Of a stretch of DNA of 8,723 bases, positions 5,672-8,723 are shown piece by piece. This DNA is from Desulfobulbaceae bacterium (GTDB lineage: Bacteria > Desulfobacterota > Desulfobulbia > Desulfobulbales > SURF-16). The stretch is taken from NCBI GenBank assembly GCA_024763495.1, contig JANTFJ010000094.1:1-8723 (forward strand), in the 5' to 3' direction. Numbering within the stretch: position 1 is the stretch's first letter; each line of letters opens with the position of its first letter. Made by a program: the position numbers and the translations under genes. The notes under the pieces were generated by a model. The model was not told the origin of the DNA. It was given only the letters and a program-made list of their open reading frames with translations, and ran no database searches.

Positions 5672-5983
5672 ATTGAAAATCAACATTATCTTACTGGGAG
5701 CCCGGCTCTATGGGCGATCTATGCGGTGAGTTTGGCTTCATGGTTTAATCGTCCAGTGGGCTGGACTTCTACATGATACAGAGTCCTAAGCCTGATTCCA
5801 TTGTTCTTTTAGCAGAAATTTTACCGTCAAGCACTTACCATAGGGCTCACTCAAAAATAAATCAGTAGAGATAATGTCCACATTCTGCCTTAGAATGCGA
5901 AGTTATTTTTGAGTGAGCCCCATAGTTTGAATTTTTAATTTTTTTCGAAGCCGGCGCTTATTTTCAGTTTATCTGAGCTGGGT
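5672..5983 (+). other. Non-coding gap between deaD and the secDF promoter
   Basis: Apart from the 78-bp MITE at 5843-5920 this stretch holds little. A 6-bp hairpin GTCCAG-TGGG-CTGGAC (5751-5766) followed by TTCT is the only terminator-like structure after deaD, and it is weak. No open frame here has a ribosome site. Confidence 0.5.
5843..5920. mobile_element. MITE, 78-bp internal-deletion copy, with flanking direct repeat
   Basis: Both 18-bp termini GGGCTCACTCAAAAATAA are intact. The left ~32 bp match the right end of the 180-bp copy, and the right ~36 bp (TTAGAATGCGAAGTTATTTTT...) match its left end. It is therefore the same element in opposite orientation with about 100 bp of interior missing. 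It is flanked by CATA on both sides (5839-5842 and 5921-5924), or CCATAG if the outermost G/C is counted as target, which indicates transposition. It lies 63 bp upstream of the secDF -35 box. Confidence 0.8.
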
Positions 5984-6012
5984 TTGACTTCTAGAGTCGG
6001 CAAGAGTATAAT
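5984..6012 (+). promoter_or_regulatory. Near-consensus sigma-70 promoter of secDF
   Basis: TTGACT (5984-5989) and a perfect TATAAT (6007-6012) are separated by the ideal 17 nt. Transcription should start near 6019, giving a leader of about 46 nt before the secDF start. Confidence 0.88.
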
Positions 6013-6065
6013 CGCGCCAAAATTAACCTGGATATTTAAACTCTTAAATCATCAGGAGTGACTGA

Positions 6066-8627
6066 ATGAATAAGTCCCTGAAATGGAAGATCCTCCTTCT
6101 TTTAAGTGTAATCGCCTTTTCCGGCGTAACTCTACTTTCAACATTCTATAAAAACACCCCGGAATGGTGGCATAAGGTGGCCCCTACCGGCCTCCATCTC
6201 GGCCTTGATCTTCAGGGCGGCATGCATCTTGTCCTGAAGGTTGATCTTGATAAGGCTATTGAAAATTCACTTGATTTTGCGGCCCAGGATTTAAAGAATC
6301 AGTTGCTTGATCAACGAATTTCCGTGGTGCGAACCGCATCTGCCAATCCAAACGAGATTATTTTTACTCTGCCTAACTCTGATTCTCTCCAGTCGGTGAA
6401 GGATATTGTTAAGGGAGATTTTCCTAATCTTGATATTGATGTTCAGGCTGATGAGGGATCATTTCCCCGCATAATTATAACCTTAAAAAAAGACCAGATT
6501 GATTTTATTCACAAAAACGCGGTAAATCAGTCCCTGGAAATTATTAGAAACAGGATTGATCAATTTGGTGTTTCCGAGCCAGTTATTGTCCGCCAGGGTG
6601 AAGATGAAATTATCGTCCAGCTCCCTGGAGTCAAGGATCCTGATCGAGCCTTGAGCCTGATCGGCCAGACAGCCCAGTTGGAGTTTAAGGTAGTTGATGG
6701 TGAGGGTACTTCCACCTTGCCGGCTCTTATATCCCAGGCTGAAAATAGTGGTCAATGGCATGACGGAGAAAGCCGAAAAAAATTAAATCAGGTACTGGCC
6801 CATAGTCTGCCTTCTGATGCCCGGATATATTTTGAGAAGGAAGTTGACCCTGAGACTAAACTGGAAAAGAGAATTCCCCTGCTTCTTAAAAATCAGGTTC
6901 TGATGACCGGCGATATGGTTAAGGATGCCCAGGTCAGGGTAGGAGGAAGTTTTAATGAGCCCTATGTCAGTCTTGATTTAACCGGACGCGGCGGTAAAGT
7001 TTTCGCGAAGATTACCGAAAAATTTGTAAATCAAAGGCTGGCTATTGTTCTTGATGGCGTAGTTCGATCCGCCCCGGTAATCAGGGAAAAAATTATGGGC
7101 GGCAGCGCCCAGATTTCCGGCAGTTTTACCTATGAAGATGCTACAGATCTGGCGATTATTCTTCGAGTCGGCGCCCTGCCGGCTCCGGTTTCTATTGTCC
7201 AGAATTTGACGGTCGGCGCTTCCCTGGGGCAGGATTCAATTGACAAGGGTATTTCTTCCGGCCTGCTTGGTGCCGTCCTGGTCTTGATTTTTATGGTTGT
7301 CTATTACCGGATGTCAGGGGTTATAGCTAATCTTGCTCTTATCCTTAACATTTTTTTCCTTTTTGCCGGTCTTGCCGCCCTGCAGGCAACCTTGACCCTT
7401 CCCGGCATTGCCGGTATTATTCTCTCGATTGGTATGGCGGTTGACTCAAATGTCCTCATTTTCGAACGAATGCGTGAGGAGTTTGCCATAGGGAAGTCCG
7501 TCAAGTCCGGAGTAGAGGGTGGGTATGACATGGCCTTCTGGACCATTGTTGATTCCCAGGTTACTACCCTAATTACCGCTCTGGCTCTTTTCCTCTTCGG
7601 CACCGGGCCTATTAAAGGTTTTGCTGTTACCCTGTCACTGGGGGTAACATTTAATCTTTTTACCACCCTGTTTGCCACCCGCCTGGCCTACGAAGGGCTT
7701 TACAATATGAAGATGTTGAAGCCCCTGAAGTTTTTGCAGTTTGCCAAAAAAACCAAAATTAATTTCATGGGGGTCCGGAAGGTCGCCTTTGTCCTCTCCG
7801 GTACCCTGGTGCTGCTTGGCCTGGTAGCATTTGTGCAACTCCTCGGTGGACATGGTAATATCGGCGTTGACTTTTCCGGCGGAACAATCCTGCAGTATAA
7901 GGCTGATAAACCGTTTGAACTGGTAGAGATCAGGGATATTTTTAAGGATAACGGCATGGCTGGTATTGACCTGCAGCCTGTTTCCAATGAAAACAGACTG
8001 ATTGTCAAGATGAAAAAATCTACTAAAGTAATTGAGGATAACAGTGAGCAGATTACCACAATGCTTAACAGCAGTCTTCCTGATCACAATTTTGTTTTAG
8101 AGAGTAAATCGGAAATTGGTTCATCTGTCAGCGAGATGCTGCGTGACAAGGCCCTGCAGGCGATTGCCATTTCCCTGCTTGGGGTTATTCTTTATCTTGC
8201 CCTGCGTTTTGATTTCCGTTTCGGGGTCGCCGCAGCCATTGCCACCTTCCATGATGTTGTTGTTGTTCTGGGAATCTGCTGGATTATGAACCTGGAAACA
8301 AACCTGCTTATAGTTACCGCCCTGCTTACCCTGGCCGGTTATTCCCTGAACGACTCAGTGGTTATCTTTGACAGGATAAGGGAAAATATGCATAAGGATA
8401 ATCTTCATCTTGATTTTGCCGGAATAATTAATTTAAGTATTAATGAAGTTCTGGGCAGGACTATCGTTACATCGCTGACCACTCTCCTGGTTCTGCTAGC
8501 GCTGTTTCTGCTCGGTGGTTCCGTGATTCATGATTTCTCATTTGCCCTGCTGGCCGGAGTAATTGTCGGCACATATTCCTCCGTTTTTATTGCCAGCCCT
8601 GTACTGCATTTGTGGCAGCGTGATTAA
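6066..8627 (+). CDS. secDF: Fused protein translocase subunit SecDF
   Basis: This inner-membrane protein of 853 residues uses the proton gradient to pull secreted proteins out of SecYEG on the periplasmic side. It joins SecD (to ~545) and SecF (from ~565) in one chain. SecD part: TM1 ~8-27, LGLDLQGGMHLVL 45-57, a large periplasmic P1 region to ~385, then five helices (~395-540) including GMAVDSNVLIFERMREE with the proton-relay D460. SecF part: TM7 ~572-593, VDFSGG 601-606, a smaller periplasmic domain, then five helices (~696-845) with GYSLNDSVVIFDRIREN and the partner D763. Both relay aspartates are present, so it should be active. The ATG at 6066 has AGGAG (6054-6058) 7 nt upstream. Fused forms of ~735 residues are known from Bacillus and Thermus; this one is longer, mostly in the SecD periplasmic region. 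No yajC precedes it, and it appears monocistronic in this window. Confidence 0.96.
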   Translation: MNKSLKWKILLLLSVIAFSGVTLLSTFYKNTPEWWHKVAPTGLHLGLDLQGGMHLVLKVDLDKAIENSLDFAAQDLKNQLLDQRISVVRTASANPNEIIFTLPNSDSLQSVKDIVKGDFPNLDIDVQADEGSFPRIIITLKKDQIDFIHKNAVNQSLEIIRNRIDQFGVSEPVIVRQGEDEIIVQLPGVKDPDRALSLIGQTAQLEFKVVDGEGTSTLPALISQAENSGQWHDGESRKKLNQVLAHSLPSDARIYFEKEVDPETKLEKRIPLLLKNQVLMTGDMVKDAQVRVGGSFNEPYVSLDLTGRGGKVFAKITEKFVNQRLAIVLDGVVRSAPVIREKIMGGSAQISGSFTYEDATDLAIILRVGALPAPVSIVQNLTVGASLGQDSIDKGISSGLLGAVLVLIFMVVYYRMSGVIANLALILNIFFLFAGLAALQATLTLPGIAGIILSIGMAVDSNVLIFERMREEFAIGKSVKSGVEGGYDMAFWTIVDSQVTTLITALALFLFGTGPIKGFAVTLSLGVTFNLFTTLFATRLAYEGLYNMKMLKPLKFLQFAKKTKINFMGVRKVAFVLSGTLVLLGLVAFVQLLGGHGNIGVDFSGGTILQYKADKPFELVEIRDIFKDNGMAGIDLQPVSNENRLIVKMKKSTKVIEDNSEQITTMLNSSLPDHNFVLESKSEIGSSVSEMLRDKALQAIAISLLGVILYLALRFDFRFGVAAAIATFHDVVVVLGICWIMNLETNLLIVTALLTLAGYSLNDSVVIFDRIRENMHKDNLHLDFAGIINLSINEVLGRTIVTSLTTLLVLLALFLLGGSVIHDFSFALLAGVIVGTYSSVFIASPVLHLWQRD

Positions 8628-8723
8628 CTAGGAGGCTGTCCGAGAATGCCCTTTTTCCCCAACTCTGTGTTATTTTGAAAAAATAATGCTCGCAATATCA
8701 ACTATATGGCTGTGCTTATTTTT
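8628..8723. repeat. Probable left end of a truncated repeat or insertion element
   Basis: Immediately after the secDF stop the sequence changes to GGCTGTCCGAGAATGCCC followed by T/C- and A/T-rich DNA with a 7-bp palindrome TTATTTT/AAAATAA (8670-8676/8680-8686). There is no terminator hairpin with a T-run for secDF. The ATGCCCTTTTT string also occurs at 3225-3235. The G-rich start looks like a terminal inverted repeat, but the other end is beyond the window. Confidence 0.35.

Noticed and set aside
5495..5729. Short open frames on both strands at the end of deaD
   Set aside because: They overlap the conserved DbpA-type domain and lack start signals.
7304..8087. Three overlapping antisense open frames inside secDF
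   Set aside because: They are shadows of a strongly conserved SecDF reading frame and have no ribosome sites.

Overview
The window reads as chromosomal DNA from a Gram-negative, AT-leaning bacterium. A CheY-like receiver fused to HEAT repeats, a short PilZ protein with an 'RxxxR F+V+DGA' start, a fused SecDF of 853 residues and several intergenic foldback repeats together suggest a deltaproteobacterial sulfate reducer or sulfur disproportionator (Desulfobulbales/Desulfobacterales-like). This placement is inference from protein style only; no marker gene is present.

Layout. At the left edge a short open frame (2-118, +) may be the 3' end of a gene converging on the next one. Positions 115-2189 hold a two-gene minus-strand unit: a PilZ-domain protein, then 41 nt downstream a HEAT-repeat/response-regulator protein. 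Positions 2190 to about 3310 are over 1.1 kb of non-coding DNA packed with inverted repeats, including a 180-bp palindromic MITE-like element. The plus strand then carries three separate genes. The first is a CspA-family cold-shock protein (3510-3710) with a candidate promoter, a leader of about 160 nt holding two terminator-like hairpins, and a strong intrinsic terminator. The second is a DeaD/CsdA-type DEAD-box RNA helicase (3965-5671). The third is secDF (6066-8627), behind a near-consensus sigma-70 promoter. The last ~95 nt look like the start of another repeat or insertion element cut by the window edge.

How the genes relate. The Csp protein and the helicase are both RNA-structure remodellers classically linked to cold adaptation. 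They sit side by side but are separated by a terminator, so they are probably co-located rather than co-transcribed. SecDF is the proton-driven accessory part of the Sec translocase and appears monocistronic here. The PilZ and HEAT-receiver pair looks like a small signalling unit combining probable c-di-GMP sensing with a phosphorylation switch.

The most notable non-gene signal is a family of small palindromic elements with termini GGGCTCACTCAAAAATAA. There are two clear copies (180 bp and a 78-bp internal-deletion form), one solo end and one degenerate copy. The two full copies share distinguishable left and right ends, and the 78-bp copy is flanked by a direct repeat. The degenerate copy and the 78-bp copy lie directly upstream of deaD and secDF.
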